A stretch of 15,517 bases of DNA, from the NCBI GenBank assembly GCA_003602535.1, contig QQSA01000087.1, forward strand, positions 1-15,517, given 5' to 3'. Positions 1 to 6,016 of this stretch are shown piece after piece (the first letter of the stretch is position 1; the number at the start of each line of letters is the position of its first letter). The position numbers and the translations under genes were made by a program. The notes below the pieces were generated by a model that had not been told where the DNA came from, did not search any database, and was given only the letters and a program-made list of their open reading frames with translations. The DNA is from Candidatus Poseidoniales archaeon (lineage in GTDB: Archaea; Thermoplasmatota; Poseidoniia; Poseidoniales; Poseidoniaceae).

Positions 1-122
1 TCGTCATCTGCAAGGCTGGCTGCATAATAGAAATAACCAGGGAATAGTAAAGCGAAAACCACAACCCCTGCAACTAGAATTTGGGTTCTTTGATCGGTTT
101 TGATATCGTCGATAAATGACAT
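1..122 (-). CDS. N-terminal part of a small membrane protein (partial, runs off the window)
   Basis: The frame opens with an ATG at 120-122 and stays open to the window edge, giving 40 residues that begin MSFIDDIKTDQRTQ. A short polar N-terminus is followed by a strongly hydrophobic stretch at about residues 16-35 (ILVAGVVVFALLFPGYFYY), which is a clear membrane segment or uncleaved signal anchor. A GGAGGA-like ribosome-binding site lies about 5-10 bases upstream. It is in the same orientation as, and 53 bases downstream of, the 176-634 gene, so the two may be cotranscribed. The family cannot be recognised from so little sequence. Confidence 0.6.
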   Translation of the reverse strand, partial: MSFIDDIKTDQRTQILVAGVVVFALLFPGYFYYAASLADD

Positions 123-175
123 TATCCATCCTCCGGTATTCTGGTGTAATCAGTCGTAGTTTCCAAGTCTTTTGG

Positions 176-634
176 TTAGTTCTTTTCCCACTTGGTCAGT
201 CCTAACTTAGCAAATGCTTTGCGAGAACGACGGAAAACCGGCAAAAGATAGCCAATTTTACTTCGCTCACCAAATGACCATTTCCATGGACACCTAGGCA
301 GTGATTTTGCCCACTCGCGAATCAATTCTCTAGCTTCCTCGTTACCTTCGCCACCAGGAATTGTCCATGCAGCCATATTGATTGCACCGGCACTACCTTT
401 GGTTTCAGCCCATGAATGAAGTTCTAAACCTTGTAAAGGTCCATCCAGAATTTCAAGGCCAAGTGTTCTAGCACTTTGCGCCATTGGCATAATTATAGCA
501 AATCGATCAACAAGACGACTTCCTTCGTGAGAAGTAAGTGTCCATTCATTGGAGTCTGCTATATTTCGGAAGGCTTTGATATTCGCAATCGGAGAGGTTG
601 AAACCTCCAGAACGAACTCCTTCCGCCTAAGCAT
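176..634 (-). CDS. Conserved-looking hypothetical protein, 152 residues
   Basis: I do not recognise a family. I chose the ATG at 632-634 because the protein from there (MLRRKEFVLEVSTSP) has normal composition, while the longer frame back to 745 runs into a GC-rich palindromic region and reads like non-coding sequence. The protein looks soluble and mixed alpha/beta. It has no signal peptide or membrane helix. The C-terminus is basic and aromatic (tryptophans in the CPWKWSFGERS segment, then FRRSRKAFAKLG). An AT-rich element (CATATCAT) about 20-25 bases before the ATG, with no good Shine-Dalgarno site, would suit a leaderless transcript; that is inference. It lies downstream of rpl12 and the structured 700-890 stretch, on the same strand. 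Confidence 0.65.
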   Translation of the reverse strand: MLRRKEFVLEVSTSPIANIKAFRNIADSNEWTLTSHEGSRLVDRFAIIMPMAQSARTLGLEILDGPLQGLELHSWAETKGSAGAINMAAWTIPGGEGNEEARELIREWAKSLPRCPWKWSFGERSKIGYLLPVFRRSRKAFAKLGLTKWEKN

Positions 635-699
635 AACTAATCCCAAATGGTATGATATGAAGAATTTAGGGGGTGCATTCCTCATTCGAATGCTGTAAA

Positions 700-890
700 G
701 GCCACATTCCCCCCTCGCAAGCGAGGGGGGTTGTGGATGGTCCATTCACGGTCTGTCCCGCAATCCCCAGCCCAGATATGGGCGAGGTTGACCACGGACT
801 GTGGACCGCCTGGGTAACCGTAACTGGACCCTGCTCACGCTGGAGCTCTAAGGCTCAACGTGTTCTGTTGGATCAGTTTCGATCTTTCTA
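700..890 (-). ncRNA. Candidate structured RNA downstream of rpl12 (identity unknown)
   Basis: The gap between rpl12 and the 152-residue gene is clearly richer in G and C than its surroundings and folds extensively. Visible helices are: 702-706 with 732-736 plus 709-717 with 722-730 (one long hairpin); 739-744 with 802-807, 755-758 with 796-799, 761-763 with 788-790, 765-768 with 784-787 and 770-773 with 780-783 (one branched-looking hairpin of about 70 bases with a six-base loop at 774-779); 812-815 with 828-831; 843-846 with 853-856; 871-874 with 881-884. The pair at 767/785 is G-U if the minus strand is transcribed but C-A if the plus strand is, which favours the minus strand. I could not find the diagnostic motifs of RNase P RNA, SRP RNA or 5S rRNA. 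Boundaries are approximate. Confidence 0.45.
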
Positions 891-893
891 ACT

Positions 894-1196
894 TCAGCCG
901 AAGAGAGAGCCTAGACCTTCGAAGCCGCCTTCTTCTTCTTCTTCCTCTTCTTCTGCAGCAGGTGCAGCTTCTTCGGAAGAACCGCCAGCAGCAGCAACAG
1001 GTGCAGCAGCAGCAGGGGCAGCAACAGCAGTTGCCATAGCTTCAGCGATGTCAACACCACTTAGTGAAGCAACTAGTGCCTTCACACGGGCAGAGTCAGC
1101 ATCTACACCAGCAGCCTTTAGGACTGCGGTAACAGCTTTTTCGTCGATCTCAGTTTCAGCAGAGTGCAAGAGCATTGCAGCGTATACGTACTCCAT
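894..1196 (-). CDS. rpl12: Large-subunit ribosomal protein L12 (P1-type stalk protein)
   Basis: This is the archaeal P1-like stalk protein, 100 residues, which dimerises on L10 and recruits translational GTPases. The N-terminal dimerisation domain (about residues 1-58, MEYVYAAMLLHSAETEID, then AVLKAAGVDADSARVKALV) is typical of the archaeal/eukaryotic family, not of bacterial L7/L12. An Ala-rich hinge (58-80) and a run of glutamates (about 82-89) follow, and the protein ends GGFEGLGSLFG, the factor-binding tail. The same tail closes L10 (GGFDGLGSLFG). The ATG is preceded by GAGGTGA at good spacing. It is the last gene of the ribosomal operon, 22 bases after rpl10. Confidence 0.97.
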   Translation of the reverse strand: MEYVYAAMLLHSAETEIDEKAVTAVLKAAGVDADSARVKALVASLSGVDIAEAMATAVAAPAAAAPVAAAGGSSEEAAPAAEEEEEEEEGGFEGLGSLFG

Positions 1197-1218
1197 ATTT
1201 TTTCACCTCAAATTTTTA

Positions 1219-2232
1219 TCAACCGAATAAGGATCCAAGGCCGTCGAAACCGCCTTCTTCCTCTTCTTCTTCTTCTTCCTCTTCAGCCTCGGCAGGGGCT
1301 TCTTCGGAGCTCGATGCTGCTGCTGCAGATTCTGCAGCAGAAGCGGCTGCGCCAAGAAGTTGGCTCAGCTCTTCATCGAGTGCGTCAGCGGACAGTGAAC
1401 CTGCAACGCCCATAGCGCCACGGTTTGCACGTCCGATTAGATGCGGCAATGTGTCGGTTGTGACGATTGCCGCCTCCAGTGCCACAGCGAGCGCTTCTCC
1501 GCTCGCCTTGGACAGGAGTGTTGGTGTTGTCTGGCTAGTAAACCAGCGAATGTTGCAAGCCAGATTGTATGCACCAGCACCAAAGCTGATCAAGTCCGAC
1601 TCGAACTGTTCGTAGTCTATGTCAAGAGTTGCTGGTTTGAATCTTGTACCGTCTTCAATAGTACCACAAAGTCGCAATCCTGTTACGATTGGATTGATTC
1701 CAATTTTTGAAAGCATTAGACCAAGGTCGCCCTCGAATTCCTCGCCTTCTTTTAGGATTGTAACTTGCTTCTGGATTTGTACGGAGCCCTTTACGATCTT
1801 AGCAGGAATTCCTACCGAGTTTAGTTCTCCAACAATAGGTCCTGGAGGCATTCCTGTATCCATCTTCTCGACAATGATGTCGTGTGGAGCAACATCTCCT
1901 GGTTTACCCGCACGGCCTGCTTCTGTCTTCTTTAGTTCAGCGAATACCTCGAATGAGGACATATCTGTCTGTAGAAGTGCTGGCTGTACTGCAGATGAAT
2001 ACAATTCTTCAAGATCTGCGAAATCGTTTCCAGTTGCTTCCCAAGCAATTTTCATCAAGCGCTTCTTTGCAACTTGGATAGCGACCTTGCTACGAAGCCC
2101 AGCACGCATACCTAGCATTGCGCTTGCAGGTACTCCATGGATATCGATAACAGCAATAGTTCCACCATTGCTAAGCATTTCTGTCAGAGAAGAAACTGTG
2201 TCCTTCTTCCATGATGCTACCTTAGGAATCAA
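1219..2232 (-). CDS. rpl10: Large-subunit ribosomal protein L10 (P0-type), TTG start
   Basis: P0-like L10, 337 residues, anchors the L12 dimers to the 23S rRNA at the stalk base. The N-terminal rRNA-binding region (1-110), the archaeal/eukaryotic insertion domain (about 110-200), the helical spine that binds L12 dimers (about 230-300) and an acidic hinge ending GGFDGLGSLFG are all visible, and the length is usual for archaeal P0. The start must be the TTG at 2230-2232: it has GAGGTGA just upstream and its last two bases overlap the TGA of rpl1, while the next Met lies 18 residues in and would cut the conserved N-terminus. This overlap suggests translational coupling with rpl1. Confidence 0.96.
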   Translation of the reverse strand: MIPKVASWKKDTVSSLTEMLSNGGTIAVIDIHGVPASAMLGMRAGLRSKVAIQVAKKRLMKIAWEATGNDFADLEELYSSAVQPALLQTDMSSFEVFAELKKTEAGRAGKPGDVAPHDIIVEKMDTGMPPGPIVGELNSVGIPAKIVKGSVQIQKQVTILKEGEEFEGDLGLMLSKIGINPIVTGLRLCGTIEDGTRFKPATLDIDYEQFESDLISFGAGAYNLACNIRWFTSQTTPTLLSKASGEALAVALEAAIVTTDTLPHLIGRANRGAMGVAGSLSADALDEELSQLLGAAASAAESAAAASSSEEAPAEAEEEEEEEEEEGGFDGLGSLFG

Positions 2233-2873
2233 TTAATCACCTCGATTCTTGTTGCAGGACCCATAGAGGTCTTGATGTAAAGAGAACGAATGTTTCCAAT
2301 CCCACGCTCTAGCTTTGAAGTTACACGAGTGTAAACTTCCATAGCATTCTTCAGCAGTTCTTCATGTGATTGTGCACGTGTTCCAAAAGAAGTTTGGAAT
2401 GTAACCTTGTCACGAGACTTAATGATTGTAGTTGACTTCAATCCGTTTGCAATAACTGCAGGATCAACTACTGGTGGCACAGGACGTGGCATCTTTCCAC
2501 GAGGACCCAATACTACACCGAGGTATCTACCGATTAGTCCCATGTGTGGAACTTCAGACAAGAAGAAGTCATAGGAGTTAGCCAATTTCTTTGCATTACC
2601 CTTATTCTTTCCTAATTCTTCTATTTCAGAAGGGTCGATGACATGAATGCCTGCTGCCTTTGCTTTCTGAGCAGCATCGGATGCTGCGAACATTGCAATT
2701 TTCAATTCCTTTCCTCGACCTGAAGGAAGACGAATCTCTTCCTGAATACGATTGTTAGGATTTTTTAGGTCAACGTCTTTTATTGTGAAAGCTATGTCTA
2801 GCGATTCAACAAACTTGCGTTCTGGAGCGCCTTCCATGGCGTTCTTGATTGCCTCTGATATTTTTTCTTCCAT
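2229..2873 (-). CDS. rpl1: Large-subunit ribosomal protein L1
   Basis: L1 of archaeal length (214 residues), the mobile protein at the E-site side of the large subunit and, in methanogens, a translational repressor of its own operon. Recognisable segments are the N-terminal strand of domain I (residues 20-40), the domain II core with the GRYLGVVLGPRGKMPRPVP motif at about 115-133, and the C-terminal return to domain I ending SMGPATRIEVIN. The ATG at 2871-2873 has GGGGTGA six bases upstream. The 62-base leader between rpl11 and rpl1 can form two competing hairpins, one of which covers part of the ribosome-binding site (separate entry). Confidence 0.97.
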   Translation of the reverse strand: MEEKISEAIKNAMEGAPERKFVESLDIAFTIKDVDLKNPNNRIQEEIRLPSGRGKELKIAMFAASDAAQKAKAAGIHVIDPSEIEELGKNKGNAKKLANSYDFFLSEVPHMGLIGRYLGVVLGPRGKMPRPVPPVVDPAVIANGLKSTTIIKSRDKVTFQTSFGTRAQSHEELLKNAMEVYTRVTSKLERGIGNIRSLYIKTSMGPATRIEVIN

Positions 2874-2879
2874 ATTCTG

Positions 2880-2911
2880 TCACCCCTTCGGTCTTCGAAG
2901 GGCAATAGCCC
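2880..2911 (-). promoter_or_regulatory. Putative translational switch in the rpl1 leader
   Basis: Arms CCCTTCG (2884-2890) and CGAAGGG (2896-2902) are perfect complements around a five-base loop, and on the minus-strand mRNA this stem holds three of the four Gs of the rpl1 Shine-Dalgarno site (GGGGTGA, 2880-2886). A second hairpin, GGGC/GCCC around a four-base loop (2900-2911), uses bases 2900-2902 of the first, so the two cannot form together. L1 autoregulation is known in methanogens; that this element is its target here is inference. Confidence 0.45.
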
Positions 2912-2935
2912 CTCTCCCGCGGTCCGTGATTCAGT

Positions 2936-3217
2936 TCAAGCAAAACGTTCGTCCCAATCTCCATTTTCAATTGTCTTCAGAGCGTCCTTAGCCCAGAGTC
3001 CGTCGATCTTTACACGCATGGACACACATGTGCCAATGACCTCACGGGTCTGCGCTTTCAGGTCTGCTCCGGTTAAGTGGCCGTCGTTTTGCTTTTGGCG
3101 AGCGACGTCCATCGCTTTCTCGAGGCTCAAGTCCTCGACAGCGGCTTCCAAACTTCCATTGCACTTCTTTACGCCTAGCGCTTTGATGATCAAATGGCTA
3201 GTCCAAGGCTTTGGCAT
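2936..3217 (-). CDS. rpl11: Ribosomal protein L11, C-terminal domain only
   Basis: The 93 residues match the C-terminal, rRNA-binding domain of archaeal L11: a start equivalent to the TSALI(I)KxLG segment (WTSHLIIKALGVKKCNGS), the central helix (LSLEKAMDVARQKQND), then DLKAQTREVIGTCVSM, the hallmark of the family, and a normal C-terminus. Archaeal L11 is usually about 160 residues. The N-terminal domain with its proline-rich PGPPLGP-like linker, which contacts the L10 base and elongation factors, is missing. The ATG at 3215-3217 has GAGAGGTG eight bases upstream. The frame continues upstream only to a stop at 3275-3277 and contains a TATA-like box, so no N-terminal domain is encoded before it. 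Position between spt5 and rpl1 supports the identity. Confidence 0.9.
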   Translation of the reverse strand: MPKPWTSHLIIKALGVKKCNGSLEAAVEDLSLEKAMDVARQKQNDGHLTGADLKAQTREVIGTCVSMRVKIDGLWAKDALKTIENGDWDERFA

Positions 3218-3271
3218 GTTTGTACACCTCTCACTCACACGGACGTGAGCAGGTTGCCGACTTGCCTCCCC

Positions 3272-3279
3272 TATTTAAT
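3272..3279 (-). promoter_or_regulatory. TATA-like box of the rpl11-rpl1-rpl10-rpl12 operon
   Basis: On the minus strand ATTAAATA stands in an otherwise GC-rich stretch, about 55 bases before the rpl11 ATG. Archaeal transcription would begin about 25 bases downstream (near 3248), leaving a leader of about 30 bases that includes the GAGAGGTG ribosome-binding site. This suggests that the ribosomal genes are transcribed independently of secE-spt5. Confidence 0.5.
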
Positions 3280-3314
3280 CGCGCCGCGTAGGCTACAGCG
3301 GTAATTATACGAGA

Positions 3315-3719
3315 TTATTCTGCTTCATTGGATAGAAGTTCTTGGAAGTTGCCGTGTAGCACTCCACTAAGAGCAGTCAATCCCCAGATTGCGAGAGGAG
3401 GTATGTTATCTGCAAAAGTCATCTTCATGGTATCGCCTGATCCAATTTGCCAAGTTAGGCCCATAGCACATGCAACGACAAACCAAATCCAAGCTGGACC
3501 AGCAATTATTGCTGTCAGTCTTGCTTGGTCTTCTCCGGTAGTAAAGAAAGCGACATACAACATTGTTACCGATGTAAGTAACATGAATCCTCCAATCAAG
3601 ACCTGTGGGTCGTCTTTCCAATCGGTTTGCAAAATAATTCCAACTACTGCATGAATTAATGCTGTTATGATTAACCAAATTTTCGGGTTCAGTATTTTTT
3701 TTACTTGTTCCATTGCCAT
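3315..3719 (-). CDS. Four-helix membrane protein of unknown function
   Basis: A 134-residue integral membrane protein that I cannot assign to a family. Hydrophobic segments sit at about residues 14-30 (IWLIITALIHAVVGIIL), 40-60 (LIGGFMLLTSVTMLYVAFF), 67-88 (ARLTAIIAGPAWIWFVVACAM) and 105-122 (NIPPLAIWGLTALSGVLH); the short N-terminus is basic (VKKILNPK). The start may be the first or third codon, both ATG (3719 or 3713). No clear ribosome-binding site precedes it, and an AT-rich run (TTAAATCATATTAA) lies about 12-25 bases upstream, so a leaderless transcript is plausible. It sits between spt5 and rpl11, genes usually adjacent in archaea, separated from both by non-coding sequence with its own signals, which suggests an insertion into the cluster. 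Confidence 0.75.
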   Translation of the reverse strand: MAMEQVKKILNPKIWLIITALIHAVVGIILQTDWKDDPQVLIGGFMLLTSVTMLYVAFFTTGEDQARLTAIIAGPAWIWFVVACAMGLTWQIGSGDTMKMTFADNIPPLAIWGLTALSGVLHGNFQELLSNEAE

Positions 3720-3761
3720 GAAACTAAATTAATATGATTTAATGATTACATTTAACCAGTA

Positions 3762-3781
3762 GACAAATGTAACGATTTGTC
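3762..3781 (-). terminator. Hairpin just after spt5, possible transcript end
   Basis: Arms GACAAAT (3762-3768) and ATTTGTC (3775-3781) pair perfectly around a six-base loop, starting 11 bases after the spt5 stop codon. It is AT-rich and flanked by A/T-rich sequence. It may mark the end or the processing site of the secE-spt5 transcript; no long T tract directly follows, so the terminator role is a guess. Confidence 0.35.
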
Positions 3782-3792
3782 AAATAAATTCA

Positions 3793-4707
3793 TCATTCCA
3801 CTCTTTCGACAACGCGGACGTGGTCCCCACGCATCTTCAGAGTCATTGGAATAGGTTGTTCATACAATTCCATGCTGACTTCTTCCTTAGTTTCAGCAAC
3901 GCTAGTAACACGAGCCTTTTCGCCTTTGAAAGCGCCAGTAACAATCTCTACAATACATCCCACTTCGATTCCGCTGGTTACAGCCTTTGGCTCCAGATAT
4001 GGTAGAATATCTTTCAGAGGTGCTTCACCTGGAAGAACAGTCTTTGCGTTCTTCAATGGTGTTTGGTTTAGACCACGGCGAGCCTTAGGATCACGGCCAC
4101 CTGAGCGACCAATCAACTTCTCAACATGGTGAAGAGCACTAGATTCTACCATTACATACCCACGCATTCCAGTAGGATGCAGAATGGCGTATATGTCATC
4201 TTGGATCTTGGATAATGATCCTGACCCCATCAAACGAGCTTGCATTTCATCTGCAACTCTCTTTTCAGAACCTATTGCGGTTTTAACAATGAATAAGTAA
4301 GCAGCAACTGAACCATACATCTCACGGAATAATTTGTCACTGTTTTCCATTTCTAGATCTGCGAATACACAATTGTAATTCTGAATATCTCCTGGGTCAA
4401 CCCATGTTGACTCGATGTATCGGCCAGCAGGAGTTACTTCCTTGCTAGAAGATACGATTAGGCAAGGTGCTATGTCTTGCAGACGACCGCCCATATCAAT
4501 TCCAAGAGCTGGTCCTGCGCGGACATACTCCAAATCCTCTAAAGGAATGCCAGTACATTCAGCTACACGGTTTAGTACATCCTCTTCAGAATCGCCAATA
4601 CCGTAAACGCCATCCCAAAGGGCTGGTGAATCCGAATCAGACTTAGAGCGGCGAAGTAGAAGTAATTCTTCTTCATGGCGAACAAATGCGATAAATGCTT
4701 CAGTCAT
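3793..4707 (-). CDS. spt5: Transcription elongation factor Spt5 (NusG-like) with an N-terminal Nudix-like domain
   Basis: The C-terminal 170 residues are a normal archaeal Spt5: an NGN domain from about 133 (SVAAYLFIVKTAIGSEKRVAD, then MRGYVMVE) to about 240, and a KOW domain at 246-303 (VEIVTGAFKGEKARV, then KEEVSMELYEQPIPMTL). Spt5 binds the clamp of RNA polymerase together with Spt4 and promotes processive elongation. The protein is 304 residues instead of about 150 because residues 1-115 form a separate domain resembling a Nudix fold: an initial strand with LLLLRRSK, LWDGVYGIGD, a helix EEDVLNRVAECTGI and a final TWVDPGDI. Compared with the Nudix box the RE pair reads NR and the EE pair reads EC, so hydrolase activity is doubtful. 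GGAGGA precedes the ATG. Fourteen bases separate it from secE. Confidence 0.93.
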   Translation of the reverse strand: MTEAFIAFVRHEEELLLLRRSKSDSDSPALWDGVYGIGDSEEDVLNRVAECTGIPLEDLEYVRAGPALGIDMGGRLQDIAPCLIVSSSKEVTPAGRYIESTWVDPGDIQNYNCVFADLEMENSDKLFREMYGSVAAYLFIVKTAIGSEKRVADEMQARLMGSGSLSKIQDDIYAILHPTGMRGYVMVESSALHHVEKLIGRSGGRDPKARRGLNQTPLKNAKTVLPGEAPLKDILPYLEPKAVTSGIEVGCIVEIVTGAFKGEKARVTSVAETKEEVSMELYEQPIPMTLKMRGDHVRVVERVE

Positions 4708-4721
4708 ACTTATTCCTCCAA

Positions 4722-4988
4722 TCAGATGCCGAAGACATCATGAATAATCCAAGGGATAAAATTGTCCATAATGACTAGCATTACGAATCCAATGAATCCA
4801 AGAACGAATAATCCGATACCACAAATAATCGAGGTTTGCTTGAACTCCTGAGGTGTTGGCTTACGAGCCATACGAATAATACGAGCCCAGCTTCCGCGAG
4901 AAATCTTACGGAATTGCGCTTCAATAGCGTCTTGCTTGTCCTGCACCTTGTCCTCGAAGGAGCGCTTTTGGTCATTATCATCTGACAT
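4722..4988 (-). CDS. secE: Preprotein translocase subunit SecE (Sec61 gamma)
   Basis: SecE is the small clamp subunit of the SecYEG channel. The 88 residues show a charged N-terminal region, the amphipathic cytoplasmic helix with the family pattern (ARIIRMARKPTPQEFKQTS, about residues 35-53) and one C-terminal membrane helix (about 54-78, IICGIGLFVLGFIGFVMLVI). Archaeal SecE is usually about 60 residues, so the polar N-terminal 25 residues are an extension. The ATG has GAGGTGA at ideal spacing. It is the first gene of the secE-spt5 pair, an arrangement found across archaea and in bacteria as secE-nusG. Confidence 0.92.
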   Translation of the reverse strand: MSDDNDQKRSFEDKVQDKQDAIEAQFRKISRGSWARIIRMARKPTPQEFKQTSIICGIGLFVLGFIGFVMLVIMDNFIPWIIHDVFGI

Positions 4989-5046
4989 GGTTTCACCTCA
5001 GGGGTGTCATGGCGACTTATGGCCCTCATTTAACCTCAGCGGTACA

Positions 5047-5058
5047 TGAGTTAACTCA
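5047..5058. promoter_or_regulatory. Perfect 12-base palindrome between divergent secE and dnaJ
   Basis: TGAGTTAACTCA is a perfect inverted repeat, located 41 bases before the dnaJ start and 58 bases before secE. Its symmetry and position in a divergent promoter region suit an operator for a dimeric regulator, for example a heat-shock type repressor of dnaJ. The function is inferred only from symmetry and place. Confidence 0.3.
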
Positions 5059-5099
5059 GTATCGACTGGTTCAAAGCCCACCTGCGCCTCGTTATCCCC

Positions 5100-5957
5100 A
5101 TGCCGGAGAGAGATCCATATCAGGTTCTCGGTGTTTCCCGAGGAGCAAGTGATGCGGAAATAAAGAAGGCTTTTCGTAAACTTGCAAGGCAGTTCCATCC
5201 TGACCGAAATGATGGTTCTTCTGCTGCAGAAGCTAAATTCAAGGAAGTTCAATCCGCATACAACTCAATAGAAAATGCTGAAGCACGTCGAAAGTACGAG
5301 CAGGAACAAATGTTCGGCGGCGGAGGAAATCCATTTGGCGGCATGGGCGGCATGGGCGGAATGGGAGGTATGGAAGATGTATTTTCTCAAATGTTTGGCA
5401 AGAGTATGGGTGGTCAAAGGAGTAGAAGGGCGCCTCGGCCTCCCGAAGAAAGAGGCCGTAATGCAACTGCATGGCTAGATTTAACAACTGATGAAGCTGA
5501 AAAAGGTGGTTCGTTCAATTTGACATACACCCAATTGATACCGGCTAGCCATGGCAGTATTGACAGAAAGCGCCGAACTCTAAGCGTCAAAGTAAAACCA
5601 AATTCAAAACATGGTAAAGAGATTAGAATCAAAGATCAAGGCCACGGTCATCCTCAGGGAGTAAACGGCGATTTAATCGTAAAAATTAGAGTTGACCCTG
5701 GCGAAGGTTGTAGATGGGACGGAGGGAGAATCGTGAAGGAGGTAATGGTCCCTTATTCGACTATGATGCTAGGAGGGAAAGTCACTGTAACGCTTCCAAC
5801 TGGAGTCAAAGGGAAAATTTCAGTTCCGCCGCTATCTCAAGTTGGTGACCGGCAAAGAGTCAAAGATATTGATATCGAATTCGTTCTATCTGAAGTCGAT
5901 ACGCTAAACGACGATCAAAAAGAGGTTTTACAATCTCTAAAAGAAAATGGCCTTTGA
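5100..5957 (+). CDS. DnaJ-type co-chaperone (class II, CbpA-like)
   Basis: A J-domain co-chaperone that would stimulate Hsp70 ATPase. The J domain (residues 5-68) has the full pattern, YQVLGVSRGASDAEIKKAFR followed by HPD at 33-35. A short Gly/Met/Phe region follows (72-101) containing four GGM units in tandem. There is no CxxCxGxG zinc-finger region, so it is class II like CbpA, not canonical DnaJ. The two C-terminal substrate-binding domains are visible from about 120 (ATAWLDLTTDEAEKGG) to about 265, including GKEIRIKDQGHG and GDLIVKIRVDPGEG. No dnaK or grpE lies in the window. The ATG at 5100 is the first in frame just before the J domain; no strong ribosome-binding site precedes it, so it may be leaderless. 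Confidence 0.9.
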   Translation: MPERDPYQVLGVSRGASDAEIKKAFRKLARQFHPDRNDGSSAAEAKFKEVQSAYNSIENAEARRKYEQEQMFGGGGNPFGGMGGMGGMGGMEDVFSQMFGKSMGGQRSRRAPRPPEERGRNATAWLDLTTDEAEKGGSFNLTYTQLIPASHGSIDRKRRTLSVKVKPNSKHGKEIRIKDQGHGHPQGVNGDLIVKIRVDPGEGCRWDGGRIVKEVMVPYSTMMLGGKVTVTLPTGVKGKISVPPLSQVGDRQRVKDIDIEFVLSEVDTLNDDQKEVLQSLKENGL

Positions 5958-6016
5958 ATAATTTAATGCTCTTTCTTTTTCGATTGGACACTTAGCAGTG
6001 TTACGTTTTCACTAGA

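Noticed and set aside
635..745. N-terminal extension of the 152-residue protein
   Set aside because: The extra 37 residues come from the hairpin at 702-736 and its flank; the internal ATG at 634 fits better.
700..890. Identity as RNase P RNA, SRP RNA or 5S rRNA
   Set aside because: No GAGGAAAGUCC-type or ACAGA-type RNase P core, no GGAA/GNAR loop with the AGCAG side of SRP helix 8, and no 5S core could be found on either strand.
673..891. 72-residue plus-strand open frame in the gap after rpl12
   Set aside because: It covers the GC-rich palindromic stretch, has no ribosome-binding site, ends against the rpl12 stop and has no protein-like pattern; the RNA interpretation explains the base composition better.
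1619..2236. 205-residue plus-strand open frame antisense to rpl10
   Set aside because: It is the complement of a strongly conserved ribosomal gene and has no features of its own.
2936..3719. Frameshift hiding the missing L11 N-terminal domain
   Set aside because: The upstream frame closes at 3275-3277 after only about 60 bases, and other frames upstream encode a hydrophobic protein; nothing resembles the proline-rich L11 N-terminal domain.
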